Below, in pieces: positions 40,702 to 49,723 of a stretch of DNA of 64,000 bases. The notes under the pieces are model-generated. The model was not told the DNA's origin, ran no database searches, and saw only the letters and a list, made by a program, of their open reading frames with translations. The DNA comes from Thiohalomonas sp963783235 (GTDB lineage: Bacteria; Pseudomonadota; Gammaproteobacteria; Thiohalomonadales; Thiohalomonadaceae): assembly GCA_963783235.1 (NCBI GenBank), contig CAWAMN010000002.1:124001-188000 (forward strand), written 5' to 3'. Each line of letters begins with the position of its first letter. Position 1 is the stretch's first letter. The position numbers and the translations under genes are program-made.

Positions 40702-40870
40702 GGCATTGTCTCCGCTGTCGACTGCCTCGCAGCCGTTCAGCGAAGACGCTGCCACTATCAGCACCAGCGGTCCGCGCCCGAGCACAAAAAAGGCGCGGAA
40801 CCGGTCCACGCCTCTAGGTTTTTACCACCGCCGTGAGGCGGTTTAGTTCAACTACATGTCGGCGGCTGAT

Positions 40871-41335
40871 AGCCGCATATTGCCCCAAAACCCAGCCAAG
40901 GGTGGCCCTCACTTGGCTCCAAATTCAAGCGGTTAGCGATTAGCACGTGTCTAAAAATCCGGTTTGATATACGTCGCCGCCCGGATAGCACGACGAGACG
41001 ACCGCATAAACATCCGGCTTCGGGAAAGAAAATGCCCAGGGATCAATGCGCTGGCGAATGATGGTGCCGCTATGCGGCACTGCAATTGCGGCGCGAAAGG
41101 TGTCGAACGGTAGGGTTTTCGTGCGCGCAAAAAGGCAGAAGACGAGGGAGGATTTCGAAGGCCTCTAGATTGGCAGCGGGCTCTGGGCGAACATAAAGCG
41201 TGGCTACGCCACCGGCCGTAGGAAATGTAACGCTCCGTCATCTTCCGCCGCATCCTCGCGGTCCTCTCTCCTGTCGATGAATCAAGCCTACCGGAGCAGG
41301 GGTTGTTCGCCAAGGGTAAGAATTGAGGCGGTTTT
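40871..41335 (-). repeat. Diverged arm of the inverted repeat, left
   Basis: About 460 bp outside IS91 copy A that align, with many substitutions, to 49880-50339 outside copy B. Shared stretches include CTAATCGCTAACCG and GAGAGGACCGCGAGGATGCG. No gene is supported here. The similarity to the other arm drops sharply at 40871 compared with the identical core. Confidence 0.7.
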
Positions 41336-41440
41336 GAGGGAATAAATGGGATCGCAGTAACTTTTCTGCTGACGGACCGGGTACCAAGGGGCAAACACCT
41401 GCTGCACCCCCATGAGCGTATTTAGGCGCGCCGCACGGCA

Positions 41441-41502
41441 AGGCCACAGGGTCAGGTCTTTCTTCTTGCATACTAGACGCAGGCCACAGGGTCAGGTCTT
41501 TC
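41441..41502. repeat. Tandem AGGCCACAGGGTCAGGTCTTTC repeat
   Basis: Two copies of a ~40 bp unit (GGCCACAGGGTCAGGTCTTTC, then TTCTTGCATACTAGACGC). IS66 copy 2 inserted within the second. The unit recurs at 43940-43980, 45527 and 45833. Confidence 0.75.
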
Positions 41503-41588
41503 GTAACCGGTAATTCTTCCCCGTACTTCTCTCGCGCATTCTGAGGGGCAACACTGTGCACCGGCAGTCAAGCAAACCGGAGCACAGC

Positions 41589-41921
41589 ATGGACACCACG
41601 GAAATCTCACTCACCGACAAGCAGCGCGTCTGGCTTGATCACATCCGGGCCTGCGAGCAGTCCGGACAGTCGATGCGCCAGTACGCCAAGGCGCATGAGT
41701 TGAACGTAACGGCCTTCTATAACTGGAAGTCCACGCTCCGGCGCAAAGGCGTCCTCGGCGATAATCCCGCGCGGCCTCGCCTGTTTCAAAAAGCCCGTGT
41801 CGTTGACGGTCGCGGACTGGGCCGCTGCCGCGTTGTCTTGCCGACGGGCGTGGCGCTGGAGTTCGATAACAGCACCGAGCCGGCCTGGGTGGCGGAGTTG
41901 GTAAGGGCCTTGGCCGGATGA
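41589..41921 (+). CDS. tnpA: IS66 accessory protein TnpA, copy 2
   Basis: Identical in translation to the TnpA of copy 1. The ATG at 41589 has GGAG upstream, and the stop overlaps tnpB. Confidence 0.92.
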   Translation: MDTTEISLTDKQRVWLDHIRACEQSGQSMRQYAKAHELNVTAFYNWKSTLRRKGVLGDNPARPRLFQKARVVDGRGLGRCRVVLPTGVALEFDNSTEPAWVAELVRALAG

Positions 41922-42277
41922 TGCGCCCGAGTAACGACCTGCCTGAGGTGTATGTTTGCCTCAAGCCGGTGGACTTTCGAAAGGGCATCAATGGCTTGGC
42001 GGTGCTGGTCGAAGCCGAGCTGGAACTCGACCCGTTCTCCGAGCGGCTGTTCGTCTTCGTCAACCGGCGCCGCGACAAGGTCAAGATGCTCTACTGGGAA
42101 GGCTCCGGCTTTTGCCTGTGGATGAAGCGTCTGGAGAAGGAGCGCTTCAAGTGGCCGGTCTTTCTCGGCGGCGAACTGGCTACGCTCACCGGCCAGCAGC
42201 TCAACTGGCTGCTCGACGGGATTGATTTGCGCTATGTGCGGCCGCATCAGGCGCTGCACTACAAGTCAGCTTTATAG
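41918..42277 (+). CDS. tnpB: IS66 accessory protein TnpB, copy 2
   Basis: Identical in translation to the TnpB of copy 1 (119 residues, VYVCLKPVDFRKGINGL, KMLYWEGSGFCLW). It is followed by tnpC after 53 bp. Confidence 0.95.
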   Translation: MMRPSNDLPEVYVCLKPVDFRKGINGLAVLVEAELELDPFSERLFVFVNRRRDKVKMLYWEGSGFCLWMKRLEKERFKWPVFLGGELATLTGQQLNWLLDGIDLRYVRPHQALHYKSAL

Positions 42278-42330
42278 GCCGATCGAAAAGTTCGATCACG
42301 ACCATCGCTTTGGCTCGGTACAATGGGGCC

Positions 42331-43883
42331 ATGGTCGCTGTTACGAACAATTTGCCGGACGACATCGAGGCGCTGAAAGCGCTGGTTGCCAAGCAGCAGA
42401 CGCAGCTGCAGCGAAAAGACGCGCAGATTGTCGCGCTTCAGGAAAAGCTGAATATCCTGGTGGCCAAGCGCTTCGGCCGCTCTTCGGAAAAGGCCGACAA
42501 ACACCAGCTCGGCCTTTTCAATGAGGCCGAGGCCCCGGAGCAGGCCGAGGGCACAGTCGATGAAGCCGAAGAGGCCTCGGTCACTGTCCCGGCCCACCAG
42601 CGCCAAAAGCCCGGTCGCAAGCCGCTGCCGGATTACATCGAGCGGGTCGAGGTCCTGCATGACCTGCCCGAAGCCGAGAAGGTCTGCCCGCATGACGGCA
42701 GCGCCCTGGAGCGCATTGGCGAGGAGATCTCCGAGCAGCTGGATGTGATCCCGGCCAAAGTCCAGGTGTTGCGTCACATCCGGCCCAAGTACGCCTGCCC
42801 CTGCTGCCGTCAGGGGGTGAAGACGGCGAAGCTCCCGCCCCAGCCGATTCCGAAGAGCTTTGCCAGCCCCGGCCTTCTGGCCCACGTGTGTACCGCCAAG
42901 TACGTCGATGCCCTGCCGCTGTACCGACAGGAAAGCATTCTGAGGCGGGCCGGCGTCGAGATCCCCCGGGCCACCCTGGCCGGCTGGATGCTCAAGCTCG
43001 GGGATTTGGTCCTGCCACTGGTTAACCTGCTGCGCGATACGCTGCTCGGTTACGACATCGTGCAGATGGACGAGACTACGGTGCAGGTGTTGAAGGAGGA
43101 CGGCAAAAAGGCATCCTCCAAGTCCTATATGTGGGTCCAGCGCGGCGGTCCGCCCGACAAGCCGGTCATCCTCTTCGATTACGACCCCTCAAGGGGCCAG
43201 TCCGTACCGCTTCGTCTGCTTGAAGGCTTTAGCGGCACTGTGCAGTGCGATGGCTATGACGGCTATAACGCCGTGGCCGAGCAGCAGGATGTGCGCCTGC
43301 TTGGCTGCATGGCCCATGCCCGGCGCAAATTCGACGAGGCGCTCAAGGCGCAGGGCAAGAAGGCCAAGGGCAAACCGACCGGCCGCGCTGGCAAGGGCCT
43401 CGACTTCATTGGCAAGCTCTACCGTATCGAAAAGCAGGCCAAAGACCTCAGCCCCGAGGAGCGCTACCGACTGCGCCAGGAGAAGGCCCGGCCGGTGCTG
43501 AAGGACATGCGAAAGTGGCTGGAGCAGTCGCTGCCCGAGGTACCGCCCCAAAGTGCCATCGGCAGGGCCTTGGGCTATCTGGCCGGTGAATGGTCCAAGC
43601 TGGCCCGTTACGTCGAAGACGGCCGCCTCAGCATCGACAACAATGCCGCCGAGCGCGCCATCCGCCCCTTTGTCATCGGTCGCAACAACTGGCTCTTTGC
43701 CGATACCCCCAAGGGCGCGCACACCTCGGCACGGCTATACAGTCTCATCGCCACGCCAAGGCCAGCGGCCATGAGCCCTACCGCTACCTGCGCCACGTTT
43801 TTAAAGAACTACCCGGCGCCGAATCGGTCGAGGATTTCGAGGCGCTGCTGCCTTTCAATCTCGACGCCGACAGCTTGGATTAG
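42331..43883 (+). pseudogene. tnpC: IS66 transposase TnpC, copy 2 (frameshift near C-terminus)
   Basis: It matches copy 1 up to LYSLIAT near 43754. There GCCACCGCCAAGG of copy 1 reads GCCACGCCAAGG, losing one C. The frame then runs in another phase to a stop at 43974, past the element. The IS66 C-terminal domain (AKASGHEPYRYLRHVF) is lost; the DDE acids upstream are intact. If real, this copy depends on TnpC from copy 1. If a sequencing error, both copies are functional. Confidence 0.85.
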
Positions 43884-44067
43884 GCCGGAACCCCGCGCAA
43901 TACGGGTTTCGCTAATCGCTTACGGTCTTTCTTCTTGCAGGCCACACGGTCAGGTCTTTCTTCTTGCATACTAGACGTGAGCAGCAGCGAGCGACCAGTG
44001 CCTGGTTGCGTTTTTCAGTCCGCGCGGAGAGATCGTTTAAGGGGTCAGAACCCTTTCTCGCTACTGC

Positions 44068-44096
44068 TTGCGGATTGTATAGTCTGACTATACACT
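44068..44096 (+). promoter_or_regulatory. higBA promoter and palindromic operator
   Basis: A -35-like TTGCGG (44068) is followed 17 bp later by a -10-like TACACT (44091). A perfect 9+1+9 palindrome TGTATAGTC-T-GACTATACA (44076-44094) covers the spacer and -10. It ends 8 bp before the higB ATG, so HigA binding there would block transcription. Confidence 0.75.
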
Positions 44097-44102
44097 ACCC
44101 CC

Positions 44103-44381
44103 ATGATTAAGAGTTTCCGGCACAAGGGCGTCGCCCGTTTTTTCGAAACCGGATCCAAGGCCGGCATCCAGGCTGCCCATGCGCCGAAACTGGCCCGCCA
44201 ATTGGAGCGTCTGAACCGCGCCAAGGCGGCCGAGGACATGAACGTGCCTGGCTGGAAACTCCACCCTCTCAGCCATGATCTGGCCAACCACTGGGCGGTT
44301 TGGGTCAGCGGAAATTGGCGACTGACCTTTGCCTTTGAGGGGGAAGACGCGGTACTGGTCGATTACCAGGACTACCACTGA
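44103..44381 (+). CDS. higB: HigB-type toxin (RelE/ParE superfamily)
   Basis: The 92-residue protein matches ribosome-dependent HigB mRNA interferases of the host-inhibition-of-growth type: MIKSFRHKGVARFFETGSKAGIQAAHAPKLARQLERLN, then MNVPGWKLHPLSHDLANHWAVWVSGNWRLTFAFEGEDAVLVDYQDYH. Toxin-first order and close spacing to the antitoxin (10 bp) are typical of higBA. There is no clear Shine-Dalgarno site before ATG 44103, and the predicted transcription start is at or next to it, so the mRNA may be leaderless. Confidence 0.94.
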   Translation: MIKSFRHKGVARFFETGSKAGIQAAHAPKLARQLERLNRAKAAEDMNVPGWKLHPLSHDLANHWAVWVSGNWRLTFAFEGEDAVLVDYQDYH

Positions 44382-44391
44382 GGATTTTGCT

Positions 44392-44682
44392 ATGGCAACG
44401 ATGTTCAACCCTCCCCACCCGGGAGCGACCTTGCGGGAAGACGTTCTGCCGGAACTGGGACTGACAGTCAGCGAGGCCGCGCGGCAGATTGGCGTTACCC
44501 GTGCGGCTCTGTCCCGCATACTCAACGGGCATGCGGCCATCTCAGTCGAGATGGCGCTGCGCCTGGAGGCTTGGCTGGGCGTGGAGCGAGGCGGACGGGC
44601 CGAACTCTGGCTGAACCAGCAGATGGACTATGACCTCTGGCGGGCGCGCCGGCAGCCGCCCGAGATGCCGGCGCGTGGTTAG
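44392..44682 (+). CDS. higA: HigA-type antitoxin (XRE family)
   Basis: The 96-residue antitoxin starts at ATG 44392 (GAGG upstream). It opens FNPPHPGATLREDVLPELGLTVSEAARQIGVTRAALSRILNGHAAIS, the HigA pattern with an XRE helix-turn-helix, and then MALRLEAWLGVERGGRAELWLNQQMDYDLW. It should neutralise HigB and repress the operon through the palindrome at 44076. The pair probably stabilises the mobile island. Confidence 0.94.
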   Translation: MATMFNPPHPGATLREDVLPELGLTVSEAARQIGVTRAALSRILNGHAAISVEMALRLEAWLGVERGGRAELWLNQQMDYDLWRARRQPPEMPARG

Positions 44683-44885
44683 TCATTATCATGAACGGCC
44701 GCCGGTCGAGTGGCGCTGGTGTCAAAGTTGAAGTGGAGAATAAAGAGGGCCAGAGTCAATTAACGGTTGGGGCGAAGAGTCCAGTTCTTGCAATCACGAT
44801 CCAACTTTTACTCCGAGCGACGGCAGTCCGCGTTGCGACCTGCTGCGCCTGAGCTGGCGCTTTATCCAAAGAGAGCACAAGCAGT

Positions 44886-45524
44886 ATGCGTACGAAAGGA
44901 AGAATAGCGTCTTGGAACGATGATAAGGGCTATGGCTTTATCGAACCTCACGCTGGAGGAGGACGAGTTTTTGTCCATATACAGGCTTTCGGTAATCGAA
45001 GCCGACGGCCGGAGATCAATCAGATCGTGACCTTCGCCTTATCTACGGATAATCAAGGGCGCACCTGTGCGGTTAGAGCCACATTGGCTGGCGATCGCCT
45101 ACAGCCAAAGGCACCGCGGAAGGTTGGCTCTCGATCAATTCTGGGAGTCACCGTTTTTCTTTTCATTGTCGGCATTTCGGTCGCCACGACAAAGGTGCCA
45201 CCTTTGATTCTCGGCCTCTATTTAGTCGCTAGTCTCGTCACTTTCGCTGCGTATGCTCTCGATAAGTCGGCGGCTCAGCAAGGAGCTTGGCGCACGCAAG
45301 AGAGTACGCTACACCTGCTATCACTGGCGGGCGGCTGGCCGGGTGCGCTGGTTGCCCAAGCAAAATTGCGCCACAAGTCAAAGAAGCATTCGTTCCGAGC
45401 CGTGTTCTGGATAACAGTCATGCTAAATTGCGCTGCGTTCGGCTGGCTGTTTACATCAACAGGGGCGGCCACACTGCGATCGTTACTTGCTAGTGCAACC
45501 AGAGGGGGGCTAGAGGGGGGCTAG
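44886..45524 (+). CDS. Cold-shock domain plus DUF1294 membrane protein
   Basis: The 212-residue protein has an N-terminal cold-shock domain (residues 1-70, KGRIASWNDDKGYGFIEPHAGGGRVFVHIQAF, with RNP1- and RNP2-like motifs). A C-terminal DUF1294 domain follows, with four hydrophobic segments (about 83-102, 106-126, 145-160 and 170-195) and the family pattern FAAYALDKSAAQQGAWRTQESTLHLLSLAGGWPGALVAQ. This fusion is known in many proteobacteria, with unknown function. The 200 bp upstream hold no recognised gene or attC. Confidence 0.9.
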   Translation: MRTKGRIASWNDDKGYGFIEPHAGGGRVFVHIQAFGNRSRRPEINQIVTFALSTDNQGRTCAVRATLAGDRLQPKAPRKVGSRSILGVTVFLFIVGISVATTKVPPLILGLYLVASLVTFAAYALDKSAAQQGAWRTQESTLHLLSLAGGWPGALVAQAKLRHKSKKHSFRAVFWITVMLNCAAFGWLFTSTGAATLRSLLASATRGGLEGG

Positions 45525-45526
45525 AG

Positions 45527-46130
45527 GGTCAGGTCTTTCTTCTTGCATACCAGGCGTAGACAGCAGCGAGCGACCAGTGCCTGGTTGCGTTTTTCAGTCC
45601 GCGCGGAGAGAAAGGGTCGTAACCCTTTACGGTAGAGTCTCTGGATGGCCTCCGGCCATGTTCGCCCAGAGGGCTGGGCTCCTACACGCCTTGAACGACA
45701 CCGGGATCAATGGGGTCGCAGTAACTTTTCTGGCTGGCGTTCCCCTGATTTTTGCAAGAGAGACGGGGCAGGGCTTTCCTCTTGCATACTGGACGAGCGG
45801 CGGGGTCAATTCTCAGATTCTCGGGACTTGAGGGTCAGGTCTTTCTTATTGCATACCAGGCGTGGACAGCAGCGAGCGACCAGTGCCTGGTTGCGTTTTT
45901 CAGTCCGCGCGGAGAGAAAGGGTCGTAACCCTTTACGGTAGAGTCTCTGGATGGCCTCCGGCCATGTTCGCCCAGAGGGCTGGGCTCCTACACGCATTGA
46001 ACGACACCGGGATCAATGGGGTCGCAGTAACTTTTCTGGCTGGCGTTCCCCTGACTTTTGCAAGAGAGAGGGGTCAGGGCTTTCCTCTTGCATACTGGAC
46101 GAGCGGCGGGGTCAATTCTCGGTCCTGACA
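45527..46130. repeat. Tandem duplication of a ~306 bp non-coding unit
   Basis: Units start near 45527 and 45833, both with GGGTCAGGTCTTTCTT(C/A)TTGCATACC, and remain about 97% alike (for example GTCTCTGGATGGCCTCCGG in both). Each carries the 50 bp motif (CATGTTCGCCCAGAGGGCTGG) that also forms the 131 bp tandem repeat at 57.8 kb. Open frames here show no coding evidence. Confidence 0.85.
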
Positions 46131-46338
46131 CCCGCGGTCTATTGGCCGGCCATGGTGAAATTCCGGGGACACCCCTTAGCCGCCCCCATACGAGTGGGCC
46201 GACATCGTTGGCGCAGGCGCCCGCATCGGCGTAGTCCTTTATCTCCGCACGCTGGAAAGTTCCGCTGAACGGCCGAGCAGGCCACAAGCCGCGGCCCGCC
46301 CGGGTTTCGATGCTACTTAAGGCTTCGGGTCTCTTCGG
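46131..46338. other. Intergenic with a possible GH15 gene scrap
   Basis: About 30 bp near 46198-46228 (GGCCGACATCGTTGGCGCAGG) match the GH15 gene at 59153, giving CANDVG on the minus strand. No complete gene is seen. Confidence 0.35.
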
Positions 46339-46437
46339 CTAGTGGCCCTTCCCTTTTTTCGAACCGCGCCTTTTCATCACGGTTCGAACGGCCGACCGTA
46401 TCATCGGGATCAGGGCGATCCAGGTGGTCTTTTTCAT
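46339..46437 (-). CDS. Small basic peptide (32 residues)
   Basis: ATG 46437 has AGGAGG at ideal distance and reads MKKTTWIALIPMIRSAVRTV with a basic tail ending KKGKGH. One short hydrophobic amphipathic stretch is present. The strong ribosome binding site is the main support for it being real. Function unknown; a small membrane-associated protein is likely. Confidence 0.5.
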   Translation of the reverse strand: MKKTTWIALIPMIRSAVRTVMKRRGSKKGKGH

Positions 46438-46639
46438 GGTTTGCTTCCTCCTTGAGAGCATTCCGAACGGGAAGTCCCGAAACGTCCCTTTTAGAAAGGA
46501 TAACGCCGTTTCCGAACCGGGCCACTTTCGAAACTCCCTATCCCACCGGGAGACGACTACAAGGATGTAGGAGGTAGAATCACGCACATCGCCATGGAAG
46601 TCGGTGGTAGACAAAGCATGGAGCACATTGTCGAGGGAG

Positions 46640-46757
46640 CCGTTATCGAGGGTCGGGGTGAGGGGGTCCAATGCAGGGTGATGGCCCGATTATTCATCCC
46701 CTCATCCTGCCTTCTCCCTGAGGGAGAAGGGACAAAATCCTTTTTCAGCCGCCTGTT
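46640..46757. repeat. Degraded MITE copy
   Basis: It contains GAGGGTCGGGGTGAGGGGG, CCTTCTCCCTGAGGGAGAAGG and a right end CTTTTTCAGCCGCCTG, matching copy 3 without its left terminus. It abuts the 3' end of the DUF2254 gene. Confidence 0.75.
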
Positions 46758-48126
46758 AAGCCCGTTCCGAGGGGCTTGCCCCGGATTCCCCTTCGTCGGC
46801 CTCTGCACCTTCGCGTAATGCACAAGCCACCTGGCCGTAGAACGCCTCAACGGTTTCCAGGTCGCGAGCATGGTGTCCGGCGCGCCTGGTCTGCTCGGCG
46901 ATCCATTCGGCATGGCGCGCCAGGGCGGCACGATCTTCCGGGCGGCTCACACGGCTGCCGTTTGTTTCGATGCTCTCCAGCAGGCGCAGCATGACCGCCA
47001 CGTGGCCGTAGCCGAACTGCCGGATCTGATTGAAAGCGACATCGGCCAGTTCGGGAAAGGTCATGGGTGGGACAATGACCCGCAGCCCGCCCTTACGGTC
47101 GAGACGAAAACGGGAGGGGATTTCCCTTTCAGCCAGCTGCCCCAGAGCGTTTCCGATCCAGTCGATGCAGGTAGTAGCCGTAAACGGGTCATTGATACTC
47201 GGTGAGAGCGCCCGCGCGGCGATGGAGACAAGCTGCTGCATCGAGTATTTCACATCCTGCGTCGGTGTGCGGTGGCGTCCGATGACGAACATCCCGGCGA
47301 TTGCCTCTGCTACCTCTTCCCCGCACCGCTCCGCCGGCCACGCCGTCACCAGCGAGGAGCCGTCCCGGATGAACTCGCCCGGCGTGCGGTGAACGCAGAG
47401 AACCAGGTCGTGCTTCTCGGCTATCTCCAAAAGGTTTTCGTTCTCGATCGCCTGCAGGTAGCCGCTACGCTCAGCCACCGGAACCCTCATTTCGTCGCCG
47501 CCCGCCTCTGGAATAGAAAAGCCTCTGCGCGTTGCCGGTTCGGGAGAGATTCCCAGTTTCTCCGGGAACAGCTCTTCAATCACCTCGGCGAGCTCCCGGG
47601 CAATGCCGGAGGCCAGGTTTTCCACCTGCAGTGAAACCGACACGTGGTGGATGAAGTAGATCAGGACTCCGAGACTGGCGATAGCCAGGGCGACCGCCAC
47701 GGTCACGGAAATGTGTGGAACAAATCCTGCCCCGTCGACATCCCGCACCATGCGAAGCACCAGCAGGCAGTAGAGAAACGTGGAGACAAACGTACCGAGC
47801 ACCACCTGGTTGCCAGGGTCCCGCATGAAATTTCGCAACAGGCGCGGGCCGAACTGATTCGCCGCAAGGGTCAGCGCGACGATCGTCACCGAAAAGGCGA
47901 TACCCGCCACCGTAATCATGGAACCGGCGATGGTGGAGAGCATGTCACGGGCCCCCTCGGGGCCCCCCGACCAGAACCAAACGCTGTCTCTGGGCAGCAG
48001 TTCAGGCGTGCCGTCGAGCGTCAGTGTGACAACGGAGAGCAGGGCCGCAGACAGCGCCATCAGCACCGGCACGAACCAGAAGCTTGCGCGTATCTGCTGC
48101 CACTCGTTTGCTAAACGGCTTTTCAC
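46756..48126 (-). CDS. DUF2254 membrane protein
   Basis: The 456-residue inner-membrane protein has four N-terminal hydrophobic segments: about 16-37, 65-88 (TIAGSMITVAGIAFSVTIVALTLAANQFGPRLLRNFM), 110-128 and 140-165. A soluble C-terminal domain follows with TQDVKYSMQQLVSIAARALSPSINDPFTATTCIDWIGNAL, the DUF2254 hallmark. The family is widespread and uncharacterised. A KaiC-like gene lies 116 bp upstream on the same strand, so they may be co-transcribed. Confidence 0.9.
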   Translation of the reverse strand: MKSRLANEWQQIRASFWFVPVLMALSAALLSVVTLTLDGTPELLPRDSVWFWSGGPEGARDMLSTIAGSMITVAGIAFSVTIVALTLAANQFGPRLLRNFMRDPGNQVVLGTFVSTFLYCLLVLRMVRDVDGAGFVPHISVTVAVALAIASLGVLIYFIHHVSVSLQVENLASGIARELAEVIEELFPEKLGISPEPATRRGFSIPEAGGDEMRVPVAERSGYLQAIENENLLEIAEKHDLVLCVHRTPGEFIRDGSSLVTAWPAERCGEEVAEAIAGMFVIGRHRTPTQDVKYSMQQLVSIAARALSPSINDPFTATTCIDWIGNALGQLAEREIPSRFRLDRKGGLRVIVPPMTFPELADVAFNQIRQFGYGHVAVMLRLLESIETNGSRVSRPEDRAALARHAEWIAEQTRRAGHHARDLETVEAFYGQVACALREGAEADEGESGASPSERA

Positions 48127-48241
48127 GTAGGCTCCGGCTCTCCACCCGGTTCAGGAAACGAAGGGGTTCATCGCCTTGGGCCAAGGGGGACGATCACGGC
48201 TCGGCCAGGCACGGTTTTCCAACGGCCCTTTCCCCGGGGGT

Positions 48242-49723
48242 TCACTCCATTCGCTCGCCGATCTCGAGCCCTGCGTCGGTTATGTTAAAGCGGAAGATGC
48301 CCGGGTCGTGGGCGCTGCCCCTCACCTTGAGCACACTCATCAGCTTGTCGACGCGGTCGGGCTGTTCGACATAGTTCAGCAAAATGATCGTATCGACGAT
48401 GGAACTGAGGCGCGCCTCGGTTATGGAAGAGCCCCCCAGTAGCTGACCGGCGGCAGCGCCGAAGGCGCCACTGATGGCGTAGTTGAGGACCGCGGTGATG
48501 CCCTCCGACTTGCAAAAGCTCACCAGCTGTTCCAGAAAGAGGCGCACCTCCCGCTGGGTGGCACCGCCGGAGAGCAGCGCCGAGATGGAGTCCATGACCA
48601 GGCGTTTGGCCCCGACCTCACGGGCCTTGTTGACGATTTGAAACAGGATTTGATCGGCCCGCATGCCGGAGAACGGCACGTCGATAAAGGCCAGACGGTT
48701 TTCCCGGTGCGCCGCATCCAGGTCCCAGCCGAACTCCCTGGCCTCATGCAGCAACTGGGCACTGCTCTCCTCGATGGTGAGAATGACGCCGGGTTCGCCC
48801 GCTTCGGTGCCCGCATGGATGAACTGCAGCCCGAGCACCGTCTTTCCCGATCCGCTGTTGCCGCTGACCAGCACGATATGACCGGTTGGAAAGCCGCCGC
48901 CGAGGATCTTGTCGAATTTGACGATACCGGATGACTTGCGCCCGACCAGCAGCTCCGGCGCCACTCCGGACGTCAGGGGGATGCGCGGAAAGACCTCCAA
49001 TCCGTTCGAATTGATGACGAATTCCACCCGGCCGGATTGATAGTTGAGGCCGCGCATCTTATCTATGGATAGCATCCGCGCCGTGCGCAGCTCCCCGGCG
49101 ATCTGCGTCAGCTTGATAATGCCGTCGGCCGCGAACTCCTCCAGTCCATGTTCCGACAGCACGCTGCGGCCGCCCTTGGTGGGGCTACTCAGAAGCGTGG
49201 TGACGCCCAGATCATCGAGGCGCTGTACCAGCGCCAGAAACGCCTGGCGCACCGCTCTTTCCGAATGGAAGCGGTCGAAGAGGCTGGCCATGCCGTCGAT
49301 GGCAACCCGCTTAGCCCCCATACGCTCGACCGTACCGGTAATGGTCTCGACCAGCGGCGTTAAGGAGTAGTGCTGATCCGCCTCAATCATCTCCAACTCG
49401 CCTTTGAACGGCGCGGCGTCGAGGAGCGCCAGTTGCCCGGTCCCGCCCGCCTCCAGGGCGGCAAAGTCCCAGCCGAAACCGGCGACATTCTGCCGGATGG
49501 CCTCCGGCGGCTCTTCGCAGGCGACGTAGACACCCGGTTGCCCGAAGCGGGTGACGCCGCGGTAGAGAAATTCACCGAGGAGCACGCTCTTCCCCGTCCC
49601 CGTGTCCCCGGTCACCAGCACCGAGCGTCCGCTCGGCAGGCCACCCCCGAGCACGCGGTCGAGCCCGACGATTCCGGTCTCCAGACGTTCGATGCCGGGC
49701 GGGCTGTCGTGTTCACCTTCCAT
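48242..49723 (-). CDS. Double-domain KaiC-like ATPase (RAD55 family)
   Basis: The 493-residue protein starts at ATG 49723 with GGGAGG upstream. It has two RecA-like KaiC domains in tandem. Domain 1 has Walker A GDTGTGKS near residue 38 and the catalytic pair CEEPPE. Domain 2 has GNSGSGKT near 285 and TIEESS, with an IETGIVGLDRVLGGGLPSG-type entry in each. It lacks KaiC's C-terminal phosphorylation tail. No kaiA or kaiB is nearby. Such non-clock homologues often serve in signalling with histidine kinases; the role here is unknown. Confidence 0.9.
   Translation of the reverse strand: MEGEHDSPPGIERLETGIVGLDRVLGGGLPSGRSVLVTGDTGTGKSVLLGEFLYRGVTRFGQPGVYVACEEPPEAIRQNVAGFGWDFAALEAGGTGQLALLDAAPFKGELEMIEADQHYSLTPLVETITGTVERMGAKRVAIDGMASLFDRFHSERAVRQAFLALVQRLDDLGVTTLLSSPTKGGRSVLSEHGLEEFAADGIIKLTQIAGELRTARMLSIDKMRGLNYQSGRVEFVINSNGLEVFPRIPLTSGVAPELLVGRKSSGIVKFDKILGGGFPTGHIVLVSGNSGSGKTVLGLQFIHAGTEAGEPGVILTIEESSAQLLHEAREFGWDLDAAHRENRLAFIDVPFSGMRADQILFQIVNKAREVGAKRLVMDSISALLSGGATQREVRLFLEQLVSFCKSEGITAVLNYAISGAFGAAAGQLLGGSSITEARLSSIVDTIILLNYVEQPDRVDKLMSVLKVRGSAHDPGIFRFNITDAGLEIGERME

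Larger units (their letters stand above)
38357..40870 (-). mobile_element. IS91-type element with tyrosine recombinase, copy A
   Basis: This segment of about 2.5 kb carries a tyrosine recombinase and an IS91 HUH transposase. It is base-for-base the same as 50340-52853 in opposite orientation where compared, and both protein pairs are identical. It ends at an attC on the transposase side. No target duplication is seen, as expected for IS91-type rolling-circle transposition. The exact terIS/oriIS ends are not resolved. Confidence 0.8.
41503..43923 (+). mobile_element. IS66-family insertion sequence, copy 2
   Basis: 2421 bp, inverted relative to copy 1 and one base shorter. It is flanked by a perfect 8 bp duplication GGTCTTTC (41495-41502 and 43924-43931), so it inserted independently. 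The missing base lies in tnpC. Confidence 0.95.

Noticed and set aside
45577..46287. Short frames in the 306 bp repeats
   Set aside because: They are duplicated with the DNA, lack ribosome binding sites and match non-coding repeat motifs.
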